A DNA stretch of 64,000 bases, taken from contig OW203983.1 of the NCBI GenBank assembly GCA_934047225.1, forward strand, positions 2,418,001 through 2,482,000. The letters run 5' to 3'. Below, in pieces: positions 1 to 10,647 of the stretch. How positions within the stretch are numbered: position 1 is the stretch's first letter; every line of letters begins with the position of its first letter. A program made the position numbers and the translations under genes. Source of the stretch: Ypsolopha sequella (Eukaryota > Arthropoda > Insecta > Lepidoptera > Ypsolophidae). The notes under the pieces were generated by a model. The model had not been told where the DNA came from and did not search any database. It saw only the letters and a program-made list of their open reading frames with translations.

Positions 1-1509
1 GATCAAGTCGGATTGAACACTGAGGTAAACAAACCGTTTAGGATGAAAATTACCGATATTGTACACATCTCTTATTAAAAACTTCACATACATCGATTCT
101 AGACACTTTGATCTTCATGTAGAATACACTTTTGTTCACAATAAATATATATTACCTCGATTTTTGGTAAAAAAACTATTCAACAAAACGATAATCCATT
201 TTTTCTGTTGGCGGCTGCACATTTTTATCTGTGTGACCATAATTAAATTAGTGATGGTCCACTTTTACACAGATTAGCAAAAAGTGTCATGAACAAATGA
301 ATGAATGAATTGGGACAGCGGCCGGAGCCGGCATTTAGGACAGCTGCCGGAGGTAACGTGATTAAGTTTTTCAATAATCGCTTGATTCGTTATTTCAGAT
401 TAGCCTTAGGTTTTTGAAAACTGAGTGCTGAGTTCGAAAGCTGGTAATAACTAGTAATGGGAAATAAGTAGAATAAACAATATTTGCTTGTCCAGCATTT
501 TGTTAATATTTAATACTGTTAGCTATTACAGATTTTTATTACATATATTTTGATGATAAGGATTTGCTTGCCTACGTTTACGCTTGTGACATTAAGAAAC
601 AGCCTTAGTATGAAATATTATTAACAAAATGCTGGACAAGCAAATATTGTTTATAATACTACTACTTATTTCCCATTAATAGTTATTACCAGCTGACATT
701 ATGTCAGGAATGCATTTTCTCATTGGATTTAAATACATTTTTTAAATAATCTTCCTACAAGATTTAAGGGAACTACCTTAGAATCATTTTAATCATAAAT
801 AAAACCAATGGTTACTTTTTATTAGGATTTATTCATTGTCTTCAAAATCAGGTTCAAAATCTGATGCAAATCCATCAGATCCTGAACCAACGTCAATTAG
901 GAACTTTTCTGTCAAAAGTGTTTTCTACATGAAGATCAAAGTGTCTTGAATCGATGTATGTGAAGTTTTGAATAAAAGGTGTTTACAATATCGGTAATTT
1001 TCATCCCAAACGGTTTGTTATCCTCAATTTTCAATCCGACTTGATCGTAGTATAAGAGGTCATAGCGGGCCCAATAAAACTATATCAAAATATTTTATCC
1101 ACCTGTATTATTTATAGTATATTATTAGGGAATTTTATTATTACTAAGGCTGTTTCTTAATGTCACAAGCGTAAACGCAGGCAATCCTGAGAAATCAAAA
1201 TCATACTATGCGAGGTTACTTTATAGTGTAACGACACTTAACATTACAATTTTTCGGTAATTCAACACAACACAAAAAGACAAGTTTACATAACCTTAAA
1301 ACTGCTCATCAAGAATCTAAAATATACTGTTTTTCTATTTATTAAATATTAAATTAACAGAAAAGAACAAATAGACCGAATGAATGAATGAAAAAAGAAT
1401 AACTCGTTCATCACCGTAGGTACATCACTATAACTGTCAAAAGGTGTCAAGTGTGAAAAAATCTTTTCTTTGTTTACCTGTCTACTCAATCCGACTTGAC
1501 CGTAGTATA
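1..1509. mobile_element. Large foldback (multi-inverted-repeat) DNA element, left end cut by window
   Basis: Several inverted pairs lie within 1.5 kb: 1-138 matches the reverse complement of about 906-1046, 441-510 that of 616-692, and 561-608 that of 1143-1187. The motif CAATCCGACTTGA(T/C)CGTAGTATA occurs at 1032-1054 and at the right end (about 1487-1509), and its complement opens the window, so the left terminus probably lies just upstream. No transposase frame is visible. It looks like a non-autonomous foldback element in the DIP2 intron upstream of the first exon seen. The superfamily is not recognised. Confidence 0.7.
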
Positions 1510-1748
1510 GCATTAGCAATCGATCTTGTTGTCGTACCGAGCTCCAAGTAAACGCACGTATAGAAATTATTTTCTTTTATTTTGGTCACACGATATACAG
1601 GTTACACAAATTCAAAGGAGGCTAACACTAATGTGGTTTCGAATCTCTTTATGCATTCTTTGCAACATAATATAAAAGGATAACTTACTTACAAAGTGTG
1701 GTGTAACGGCAAAGGCTAAAAATACTCACTGCCTGGATTAACTGGACT

Positions 1749-1995
1749 TAACAGAAAGGTGTAACCATATTTGAAGAGCTTGTTCAGTAAATGGTATAGA
1801 ACAACTTTTACTATGGAACAAACCCTGTATCTTGAAAAAAAAAAATAACATTTTCATAGAAAAGTATGGAAAATGTATGGAAGGGCAGATTTTTTTTTTG
1901 AGATTTCAGTGTTGCCTCTATAGTAAAAGTTGTTCTATACCATTGACTGAATAAGCTCTTCAAATATGGTTACACCTTTCTGTTACACGTTGTAT
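1749..1995. mobile_element. Palindromic MITE, family A copy 1
   Basis: The ends are long inverted repeats: the left arm begins AACAGAAAGGTGTAACCATA and the right arm reads its complement up to ...CTGTTACACGTTGTAT. The centre is an A/T run. A second copy of the family lies at 32734-32990. There is no coding capacity. It is intronic to DIP2. Confidence 0.8.
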
Positions 1996-2303
1996 TTTTC
2001 TTATAACTATAAAAAGCAAAGTTTTTTTCCAAGAAATGTAATAGTATGCTGACTGGACTTTTTTGGTGCTAACATGCCGTAACGCAAATTTCTGTACAAC
2101 ATCTGTAACATCTCTTCTATACGAAATAACTTTTATTATGGCACCAACCACGAACTACTTACATGACCAACATATATGGAACAGTTAACATTTTTTATTT
2201 GTGAAACTTGTGTGTTGTCTTTATAAAAGAGTTTCTTCTATACTAGTTATCTCTATTTTTAGGGTTTAACAATCTGTGACTGAGGAGTGTTGTCTCTCCA
2301 CAG

Positions 2304-2473
2304 AGCATCAGTGGCGATAGTGAAGTCCCGCGACCTGCACTGGGGGCTACTCGCGACACGCGACCATAAAGAGATAAACTTGACCTCGTTGCGGATGCTG
2401 CTGGTGGCCGACGGCGCCAACCCCTGGTCTCTTTCCTCCTGCGACCAGTTCCTCTCTGTATTCCAGAGCAAAG
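2304..2473 (+). CDS. DIP2: DIP2 internal exon (first exon in window)
   Basis: This exon encodes the conserved DIP2 block containing RDLHWGLLATRDHKEINL, LLVADGANPWSLSSCDQF and FQSKG, which I recognise from animal DIP2 proteins. It lies in the first adenylate-forming (FAAL/AMP-binding-like) domain. DIP2 is a large, mostly cytoplasmic protein with an N-terminal DMAP1-binding domain and two adenylate-forming-like domains. It has been linked to diacylglycerol/acyl-lipid homeostasis and, in flies, to axon patterning and binding of Disco. The acceptor is CACAG|A and the donor G|GTTCGT. The first base completes a codon begun upstream, and the exon ends in phase 1. Earlier exons (DMAP1-binding domain and start codon) are outside the window. 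Confidence 0.92.
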
Positions 2474-2519
2474 GTTCGTTCATTTTATATATCAGAATCG
2501 GTTGCCATAGTTATAAACG

Positions 2520-2665
2520 GAACTTTGAAAATTGACTTCAGTGAGTATTGAACTATTTACGAACTGTGACGTCACTTAAAGTGGAAACGGACCCTTACTT
2601 TTTGGTAGTTAGCAACAAGTGGGCAAACGATTCAAAGATACACAATAGGCCTGCTGGTCTTTAGG
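2520..2665. repeat. Dispersed repeat shared with 12143-12312
   Basis: The stretch around GTATTGAACTATTTACGAAC and the later motif AATAGGCCTGC recur in the same order and orientation at 12143-12312 in another DIP2 intron. It is a diverged dispersed repeat, class unknown. Confidence 0.6.
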
Positions 2666-2758
2666 GAAATATTTGTGGACACCTTTAAAAAGGACAGCTA
2701 AATTTTTTCCTAAGATTGGTTATGTCCTCTTACTCTCGATATGGTTTCTGCTCTAAAA

Positions 2759-2921
2759 AGGCTTGTACTGTACTCAACTAAATAAAGGCTCGTACTGTAC
2801 TCAACTAGATATAGGCTCGTACTGTACTCAACTAGATAAAGGCTCGTACTGTACTCAACTAGATAAAGGCTCGTACTGTACTCAACTAGATAAAGGCTCG
2901 TACTGTACTCAACTAGATAAA
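2759..2921 (+). repeat. Tandem repeat, 27-bp unit, about 6 copies
   Basis: The unit begins GGCTCGTACTGTACTCAACT and ends AGATAAA. The first copies carry small variants (TTGTACTG, AAATAAA, GATATA) and the later ones are identical. It lies within the left terminal inverted repeat of the element at 2732-3316. Short open frames through it are repeat artefacts. Confidence 0.95.
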
Positions 2922-2995
2922 GCGGATATCTATCCTTGTTGCACATTAATGCAAACCGTATATACATTACGGTATGCATTAATGTCCACCAAGGA

Positions 2996-3267
2996 TATAC
3001 AGGCTGGAAAAAATTCAAGGGCCCTGAAGGGGAACTACCTTAAATCCTTTGGTTAGCTCATTTCACTGAAAGGAAATATTCCTTTATTTTTTAAAAGAAA
3101 CTACACTGCATTCAAGAATCTTCTAAAATTCGCTTGTCTTACTCGGGAATCGAACCAAATAAAAATAAAAAAAATAAACCCGTGCTATTTTATCATACGA
3201 ATAGGTAGGATTATTGTTCAGGATAAAATTTGTCTCCAGGGCCCTTGAATTTTTTCCATTCTGTATA
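2996..3267. mobile_element. Compact TIR element related to the one at 50368-51362
   Basis: The ends are TATACAGGCTGGAAAAAATT and its near-complement ...AATTTTTTCCATTCTGTATA. The interior (CCTTAAATCCTTTGGTTAGC, then GGGAATCGAACC, then GGATAAAATTTGTCT) matches one arm of the 995-bp element at 50368-51362 in order. It looks like an internally deleted relative, nested in the 2732-3316 element. Confidence 0.75.
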
Positions 3268-3394
3268 TCCGCTTTATCTAGTAGAGTACAGTACGAGCAG
3301 AAAGCGTATCGAGAGTGTGACGCCATAACCGATCTTGAGTATAATATAAACATATTATATTGAGTTAATATACTCAAGGCTCGTTGTAGAGGTA

Positions 3395-3580
3395 TTTCCT
3401 CGTACACACATGTTTCACCGAAGACCATTACGTCCCAGCGTTCTGGGTGGTGAGTATCGTCCAACAGATTAACGTGATTTACACGTAGACCGAACACAAA
3501 CGTGCTCTTGGAGAATAGAACCCGCGACCTTCGGATTAGTGATCGAGACATTGAAACTACTAGTTCGCGAGAGGTGATCG
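3395..3580. repeat. Decayed LINE/SINE-type remnant
   Basis: The stretch resembles segments at about 15655-15790 and 25005-25130. All share a TACGTCCCAGCG-like / GGGTGGTGA segment followed by a CTTCCGAAGC- or CCGCGACCTTCGG-like segment. These strings are typical of non-coding tails of lepidopteran retroelements. It abuts the acceptor of the next DIP2 exon. The family is not identified. Confidence 0.45.
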
Positions 3581-3623
3581 TTAGAACTGATAGTATATAA
3601 ATATGTGTTTGTAACGTCTGTAG

Positions 3624-3827
3624 GTGTCCGCGGCGACGCGATATGCCCGTGCGCATGCAGTAGCGAGTCGCTGACAGTGTGCGTGCGGCGCGCGGGGCGG
3701 GGCGGCGCGAGTGCAGGGCGGGGCGTGCTCTCCATGTCCGGCCTCTCGTACGGCGTCGTGCGCGTCGACGCCGAGAACTCTCTCACGTCACTCACCTTGC
3801 AGGACTGCGGGCAGGTCATGCCTTCCT
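3624..3827 (+). CDS. DIP2: DIP2 internal exon 2
   Basis: This exon continues directly from FQSKG: the split codon G|GT gives Gly, followed by VRGDAICPCA, a Gly/Ala/Arg-rich stretch, then GVLSMSGLSYGVVRVDAENS and LTSLTLQDCGQVMP. These are hallmark DIP2 motifs of the first adenylate-forming-like domain. The acceptor is GTCTGTAG|GT and the donor CT|GTGAGT, with phase 1 on both sides. The Arg/Gly-rich part is unusually GC-rich and looks more variable than the flanking blocks. Confidence 0.93.
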
Positions 3828-3954
3828 GTGAGTGTTACGCCTATATATAAATTAATACATTTTTATGTTTATGTTTAAAAAAAAAGCGGCGCTAGAATTC
3901 CCATAGCTTCCAATACCTAAACTTTTTAACACTTTTTAATTATTTTTTTCTCAG

Positions 3955-4400
3955 GTAAGATACGACATTTTGGGTCATGGTTTTCATTATTATCTTATAT
4001 AATGTGATCATTATTTTTCCATGATTTTTTAAAGAATTTTCAGATATGACGTCACTTGGGGCATTTTAGGCATGATACAGATTTCATATTGCTTATAATA
4101 ATCCGAATCAGAATACAGATTGCTTATAAAAAAATGGTCTGTCTCTGTCTTTCTTCTCATCTGTCATCCATCTGTCATCGATCTGTTAAATCAGTCGAAA
4201 GAAAATTATTATAATTTATCTTGATAGCAAAGGAAACAGCCTTTATTCAAGTGACGTCACACGAAAGTGCAGCTTTTTCGTAAAAAAGTATGCAGCATCA
4301 TGAGGTTTTTTAGACAGCAAGTTCTAAAATACGGCTTAATAAACCAAAATCTCGAAATGGTTTTTAAATTAACATATCTTTTAAATCTAAGCGAATTGTG
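3955..4400 (+). repeat. Dispersed repeat family B, copy 1
   Basis: About 430 bp matches the reverse complement of 29420-29846 with many substitutions. Shared landmarks in order are TTTTCATTATT, TTTTTTAAAGAATT, GGTCTGTCTCTGTCT, CATCTGTCATC, TTATCTTGATAGCAAAGGA, CAAGTGACGTCACACGA, CATCATGAGGTTTTTTAGAC and CTCGAAATGGTTTT. It contains a perfect TGACGTCA palindrome. It is non-coding and probably an old transposon. Confidence 0.75.
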
Positions 4401-4632
4401 TAAGAAACGTACGGTTTCAATTGTCAAACTGGCTACTTTGCTAATTAGTTCAGGTGAATAGCAGTAACACAAATTGAAATCGTACGTTTTAAGCTGTCAA
4501 ATGAATACGATTTTCTTGCACAATTGCACCCCAGGTCATTCCGTGTCTACTCTCGACACAAAATAAGCCTTTGACTGCTCGTGACCTGACCCTCGTACCA
4601 CGATACGTGTAGTTGCATTTTGTAACAGTGGG

Positions 4633-4769
4633 TCTACCATAAGTTTTGCACTCGATACAAGTTAACGTTTGCGTAAAATTCTGTAGTAAGCCGCTAGGGG
4701 CGCAATTTCTCATATAAATATTTTATGCAAACGTTAACTTGTATCGAGTGCAAAACTCATGGTAGATCC
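4633..4769. repeat. Strong hairpin-forming inverted repeat, ~45-bp arms
   Basis: The left arm (4633-4680, containing TTTTGCACTCGATACAAGTT and AACGTTTGC) is nearly complementary to the right arm (4720-4769), with a ~40-base loop. Likely the core of a small foldback element. A single-hairpin transcript could form, but nothing shows that it is transcribed separately. About 220 bases after it show nothing recognisable. Confidence 0.75.
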
Positions 4770-4992
4770 ATGGTCAAATTAAGGGCCATTATCATTATGA
4801 GGGACGAGGGTTGTGCCCGCTTTGCATTGTCTCCCTGAGTACAGTGTAGTACCTGTATCGGTACACCTTCGAAATGGCTGCCCGCTCGAGCTGTATGTAC
4901 CGTCTGCAAAGACAACTTTTAAGATGTGAGCGATGTGACAATATAGACAACAACAGCAACAACATTGCTGCCTATCTGTTTTGCTAAATGCG

Positions 4993-5550
4993 AATATAGA
5001 CGGAGATAGTGTGTTAGTGAGAGGTGCTCTAACTCTTTTAATATAGACTGAGATAGTGTGTTAGTGAGAGGTGCTCTAACTCTTTTAATATAGACGGAGA
5101 TAGTGTGTTAGTGAGAGGTGCTCTAACTCTTTTAATATAGACGGAGATAGTGTGTTAGTGAGAGGTGCTCTAACTCTTTTAATATAGACGGAGATAGTGT
5201 GTTAGTCAGAGGTGCTCTAACTCTTTTAATATAGACGGAGATAGTATGTTAGTGAGAGGTGCTCTAACTCTTTTAATATAGACGGAGATAGTGTGTTAGT
5301 CAGGTGCTCTAACTCTTTTAATATAGACGGAGATAGTGTGTTAGTCAGAGGTGCTCTAACTCTTTTAACATAGACGGAGATAGTATGTTAGTGAGAGGTG
5401 CTCTAACTCTTTTAATATAGACGGAGATAGTGTGTTAGTGAGAGGTGCTCTAACTCTTTTAATATAGACGGAGATAGTGTGTTAGTCAGAGGTGCTCTAA
5501 CTCTTTTAATATAGACGGAGATAGTGTGTTAGGTGCTCTACCTCTTTTAA
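4993..5550 (+). repeat. Tandem repeat, 47-bp unit, about 12 copies
   Basis: The unit begins ATATAGACGGAGATAGTGTG and ends CTCTAACTCTTTTA. Copies differ only at a few sites (GTGAG/GTCAG, GTGTG/GTATG), and the last copy is shortened. It is intronic to DIP2 and has no similarity to the other arrays in the window. Confidence 0.95.
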
Positions 5551-6375
5551 TCCCGAAATCTATTGATAAGGGTTATTATAAAATTAAATAATTTAGGCTT
5601 TTTGTTACTCTGCGATTAAAAGTGCAAAATTTTCTTATCTATTTCTATTTGCTGTGCGAATAACTCTTCTTTTCAAAATTTTTGTGTCTAATATAATTAT
5701 TTAAATGCAGATGTTATAGTTTCTTCCATATTTTCTAAACGCTTTAACTTCCCACTTTGCTTTATTTAAATGGAAATTTAAGTTTTATTTCACTGTAAAA
5801 TAAACAAACCTAAATAAGTAAGTTTTAATGTTCTATTCATTGCATTTTCTGCTGTCATTTTTATATCAATCATCCAACAAAACGCTTTGCGAAATAAATA
5901 TAATAGGACTTTTAGCTGAGAAAGAACTATACTAAAATAGTTCCTTTGGCGAATATATGTAAACATTTGTTTATAAATGTTTTTATCTAGATTTTTGAAA
6001 TTAAAATCCTCTCACATCCAAAATGAATGGTTTTAAAAATATGATTTTGACCATTCAATAAGAAATATTTAGCTAATGAAAATCTCACGTGAAATGCGAA
6101 TGAAATGTAAACAACATACCTACACGATGCCTTTGTTTCTTTCTCCTCTCGTTCCGAAATCAGCTTCACACGCGAATGTTTTTTCTTTTTGAATTGCAGA
6201 TCTTCAACGCGCTTTGCTGAACCGAAAGTCAATTGAACAACGAAATCTTATTTTCAAATGAACTGAACTGGCATTTCAACTCGACCTTGAATAAAAAGTG
6301 CCCCCTTTTTGAGCGAGAGAGATGTAAACTATGTCTCAAACATGTTTCATACATTCGGACTTGTATTTTGATCAT
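5551..6375. other. AT-rich intron sequence, no feature recognised
   Basis: There is no extended open frame with protein-like composition, no tandem structure and no obvious inverted repeat here. It separates the 47-bp array from the 59-bp satellite block. Confidence 0.6.
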
Positions 6376-7905
6376 GATTATGCTTGTTTTGTTATTGTCG
6401 GCGCTTTATTAGACACGGTTTTCTTGGCAAATTTAAATTTGTACAAGAGTTCTAGTCAAGATCCGAACCGACCGTGGCTCAAAACTATCCAACCGGTTAA
6501 ATACATTCTAGGCATGCATTCTTTCACCGACCGCGGATCAAAACTAGCCAACCGGTTGGATACATTCTAGGCATGCATTCTTTCACCGACCGCGGATCAA
6601 AACTAGCCAACCGGTTGGATACATTCTAGGCATGCATTCTTTCACCGAGCGCGGATCGAAACTAGCCACCCGGTTGGATACATTCTTGGCACGCATTCTT
6701 TCACCGACCGCGGATCAAAACTAGCCAACCGGTTGAATATATTCTAGGCATGCATTCTTTCACCGACCACGGATCAAAACTAGCCAACCGGTTGAATACA
6801 TTCTAGGCATGCATTCCTTTACCGACCGCGGATCAAAACTAGCCAACTGGTTGAATACATTCTAGGCATACATTCTTTCACCGACCGCGGATCAAAACTA
6901 GCCAACCGGTTGAATACATTCTGGGCATGCATTCATTCACCGACCACGGATCAAAACTAGCCAACCGGTTGAATACATTCTAGGCATGCATTCTTTCACC
7001 GACCGCGGGTCAAAACTAGCCAACCGGTTGAATACATTCTAGGCATGCATTCGTTCACCAACCGCGGATCAAAACTAGACAACCGGTTGAATACATTCTA
7101 GGCATGCATTCTTTCACCGACCGCGGATCAAAACTAGCCAACCGGTTGAATACATTCTAGGCATGCATTCTTTCACCGACCGCGGATCAAAACTAGCCAA
7201 CCGGTTGAATACATTCTAGGCATGCATTCGTTCACCGACCGCGGATCAAAACTAGCCAACCGGTTGAATACATTCTAGGCATGCATTCTTTCACCGACCG
7301 CGGATCAAAACTAGCCAACCGGTTGAATACATTCTAGGCATGCATTCGTTCACCGACCGCGGATCAAAACTAGCCAACCGGTTGAATACATTCTAGGCAT
7401 GCATTCTTTCACCGACCGCGGATCAAAACTAGCCAACCGGTTGAATACATTCTAGGCATGCATTCTTTCACCGACCGCGGATCAAAACTAGCCAACCGGT
7501 TGAATACATTCTAGGCATGCATTCTTTCACCGACCGCGGATCAAAACTAGCCAACCGGTTGAATACATTCTAGGCATGCATTATTTCACCGACCGCGGAT
7601 CAAAACTAGCCAACCGGTTGAATACATTCTAGGCATGCCTTCTTTCACCGACCGCGGATCAAAACTACCCAACCGGTTAAATACATTCTGGGCATGCATT
7701 CTTTCACCGACCGCGGATCAAAACTACCCAACCGGTTAAATACATTCTAGTGCCATTCTAGGCGTGGCAGCCAGGCGGATATCAGTTTTCTATCCTAAGT
7801 CGTTATGACAAACTTGAAATTTGATACAAAAGAATAATTTCTGGTCTCTTTATAATTGCTGGCTGGTTGCGATTGCGAATTATAGACCTAAGAATAAGAA
7901 TTGTA
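6376..7905 (+). repeat. Satellite block copy 1: 59-bp unit x ~22 with unique flanks
   Basis: A ~110-bp left flank (from GATTATGCTTGTTTTGTTAT) leads into a 59-bp tandem array (about 6440-7750). A ~155-bp right flank follows (from GTGCCATTCTAGGCGTGGCA to AAGAATTGTAGA). Sites spaced exactly 59 bp from 6491 to 7730 give 22 units. Each unit carries three palindromes in order: AACCGGTT, GCATGC and CCGCGG. The whole block is repeated next door at 7906-9791. The short open frames entering it are artefacts. Confidence 0.95.
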
Positions 7906-9791
7906 GATTATGCTTGTTTTGTTATTGTCGGCGCTTTATTAGACACGGTTTTCTTGGCAAATTTAAATTTGTACAAGAGTTCTAGTCAAGATCCGAACCG
8001 ACCGTGGCTCAAAACTATCCAACCGGTTAAATACATTCTAGGCATGCATTCTTTCACCGACCGCGGATCAAAACTAGCCAACCGGTTGGATACATTCTAG
8101 GCATGCATTCTTTCACCGACCGCGGATCAAAACTAGCCAACCGGTTGGATACATTCTAGGCATGCATTCTTTCACCGAGCGCGGATCGAAACTAGCCACC
8201 CGGTTGGATACATTCTTGGCACGCATTCTTTCACCGACCGCGGATCAAAACTAGCCAACCGGTTGAATCTATTCTAGGCATGCATTCTTTCACCGACCAC
8301 GGATCAAAACTAGCCAACTGGTTGAATACATTCTAGGCATGCATTCCTTTACCGACCGCGGATCAAAACTAGCCAACTGGTTGAATACATTCTAGGCATA
8401 CATTCTTTCACCGACCGCGGATCAAAACTAGCCAACCGGTTGAATACATTCTGGGCATGCATTCATTCACCGACCACGGATCAAAACTAGCCAACCGGTT
8501 GAATACATTCTAGGCATGCATTCTTTCACCGACCGCGGGTCAAAACTAGCCAACCGGTTGAATACATTCTAGGCATGCATTCGTTCACCAACCGCGGATC
8601 AAAACTAGACAACCGGTTGAATACATTCTAGGCATGCATTCTTTCACCGACCGCGGATCAAAACTAGCCAACCGGTTGAATACATTCTAGGCATGCATTC
8701 TTTCACCGACCGCGGATCAAAACTAGCCAACCGGTTGAATACATTCTAGGCATGCATTCGTTCACCGACCGCGGATCAAAACTAGCCAACCGGTTGAATA
8801 CATTCTAGGCATGCATTCTTTCACCGACCGCGGATCAAAACTAGCCAACCGGTTGAATACATTCTAGGCATGCATTCGTTCACCGACCGCGGATCAAAAC
8901 TAGCCAACCGGTTGAATACATTCTAGGCATGCATTCTTTCACCGACCGCGGATCAAAAATAGCCAACCGGTTGAATACATTCTGGGCATGCATTCATTCA
9001 CCGCCCACGGATCAAAACTAGCCAACCGGTTGAATACATTCTAGGCATGCATTCTTTCACCGACCGCGGATCAAAACTAGCCAACCGGTTGAATACATTC
9101 TAGGCATGCATTCGTTCACCGACCGCGGATCAAAACTAGCCAACCGGTTGAATACATTCTAGGCATGCATTCTTTCACCGACCGCGGATCAAAACTAGCC
9201 AACCGGTTGAATACATTCTAGGCATGCATTCGTTCACCGACCGCGGATCAAAACTAGCCAACCGGTTGAATACATTCTAGGCATGCATTCTTTCACCGAC
9301 CGCGGATCAAAACTAGCCAACCGGTTGAATACATTCTAGGCATGCATTCTTTCACCGACCGCGGATCAAAACTAGCCAACCGGTTGAATACATTCTAGGC
9401 ATGCATTCTTTCACCGACCGCGGATCAAAACTAGCCAACCGGTTGAATACATTCTAGGCATGCATTCTTTCACCGACCGCGGATCAAAACTAGCCAACCG
9501 GTTGAATACATTCTGGGCATGCCTTCTTTCACCGACCGCGGATCAAAACTACCCAACCGGTTAAATACATTCTGGGCATGCATTCTTTCACCGACCGCGG
9601 ATCAAAACTACCCAACCGGTTAAATACATTCTAGTGCCATTCTAGGCGTGGCAGCCAGGCGGATATCAGTTTTCTATCCTAAGTCGTTATGACAAACTTG
9701 AAATTTGATACAAAAGAATAATTTCTGGTCTCTTTATAATTGCTGGCTGGTTGCGATTGCGAATTATAGACCTAAGAATAAGAATTGTAGA
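7906..9791 (+). repeat. Satellite block copy 2: 59-bp unit x ~28, tandem duplicate of copy 1
   Basis: It has the same left flank, array and right flank as 6376-7905, offset by 1530 bp at the left. Unit-specific variants (a GAGCGCGGATCGAAAC unit, a CACCAACCGCGG unit) occur in the same order in both arrays, so the block was duplicated whole and later diverged in copy number. AACCGGTT sites from 8021 to 9614 at 59-bp spacing give 28 units, six more than copy 1 (354 bp). The extra length includes a second occurrence of the CATTCATTCACCG(A/C)CCACGG unit. The junction is a few bases of homology (AGATTA/AGAC). Confidence 0.95.
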
Positions 9792-9949
9792 CTTAAGACA
9801 TGACATGACAAGACCCCGCGTGGTGCCAACACTGAGCCCGCATCGCTTAACCCTGTTTGCCTCCGAAGAAACTGCATTATTACAGTGAAACTAATTAGAC
9901 GAAATCTGACTAATATATCGTGAGTATCTGTTCAAGGTGATATATCGTC

Positions 9950-10032
9950 CGTGCAAAGGTCCCCGTTACTCCAGGCGGAAAGACCCGCAGTGCGAGAGGG
10001 ACGGAATCGGGGAAAATTGACAAAAGTCCGTT
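9950..10032 (+). repeat. Dispersed repeat with an inverted relative at ~55285-55370
   Basis: The segment GTTACTCC...GACCCGCAGTGCGAGAGGGACGGA-like recurs as its reverse complement around 55300-55360 (CCGTCCCTCTCGCACTGAGG). It is a short non-coding transposon remnant. The rest of 9792-10313 shows nothing recognisable. Confidence 0.6.
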
Positions 10033-10313
10033 TTAAATTAATACAAAATTAACTAAAATAGCTATGAAAAATTCCATAACCAGTAATTTAGGTATTGTTA
10101 AAACCCATCTAAATAAATATTTTTGAAGTCTATAATTATGCTATCACAATTTGTCAGAATATCAAAAGATGTGTAAATTTAAACCGTATAATTACCATCC
10201 CGTGAAATTCCTCCAACGGTGTTACTTGTAGTCCAAAATCTAGAAAAAGGTCCCAAAATTGTTATACTAATTTATTTAACTTGGTACTTGTTTTGAACAG
10301 CAGTTAAATAATT

Positions 10314-10571
10314 TTGACGATATACCGATATATTTTGACTGGACTGGACTGGATTGGACATATTTGTCGCCGACGTGATGACCGTTGGGGCCGTAAGGCA
10401 TTGGAATGGAGACCACGTACAGCAAAGCGCAGAGTAGGCCGCCCTCGTGCCCGCTGGACTGACGATCTGAAGGAAGTTGCGGGTGGCGGCTGGATGAGGA
10501 TGACTGGGGACCGCCAAGAGAGGCGTAATATTGGGGAGGCCTATGTCCAGCAGTGGACGAATACGGGCTGA
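10314..10571 (+). pseudogene. RTE-like LINE: C-terminal end of endonuclease/reverse transcriptase
   Basis: The frame reads DWIGHICRRRDDRWGRKALE, then WRPRTAKRRVGRPRARWTDD, then VAGGGWMRMTGDRQER and EAYVQQWTNTG-stop. This is the characteristic C-terminus of the lepidopteran RTE-type endonuclease-reverse transcriptase. Only the last ~80 residues are present, so the copy is 5' truncated, as is usual for LINEs. It ends only ~76 bp upstream of the DIP2 exon acceptor at 10648. It is intronic and not expected to be functional. Confidence 0.85.
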
Positions 10572-10647
10572 TGAATGGACCCCCTGAAGTATCACGAATC
10601 TTTCATTAATAAAATGCTTGAAACTAACAACACCGTGACGTCACCAG

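Larger units (their letters stand above)
2732..3316. mobile_element. TIR element whose left arm has expanded into a minisatellite
   Basis: The left end (ACTCTCGATATGGTTTCTGC) and right end (complement of 3275-3316, ...GCAGAAAGCGTATCGAGAGT) are inverted repeats. The right arm has one copy of the segment GTACTGTACTC...CTAGATAAA, whereas the left arm has about six tandem copies of it. A second element (2996-3267) is nested in the centre. No coding capacity is seen. Confidence 0.7.

Noticed and set aside
3123..3656. 177-codon minus-strand frame over exon 2 and the upstream intron
   Set aside because: It runs through two transposon remnants and opposite a well-supported DIP2 exon, with no recognised motif.
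6440..9640. CRISPR-like look of regularly spaced short palindromic repeats
   Set aside because: Units are contiguous with no unique spacers, there are no cas genes, and the genome is clearly eukaryotic. It is a satellite.
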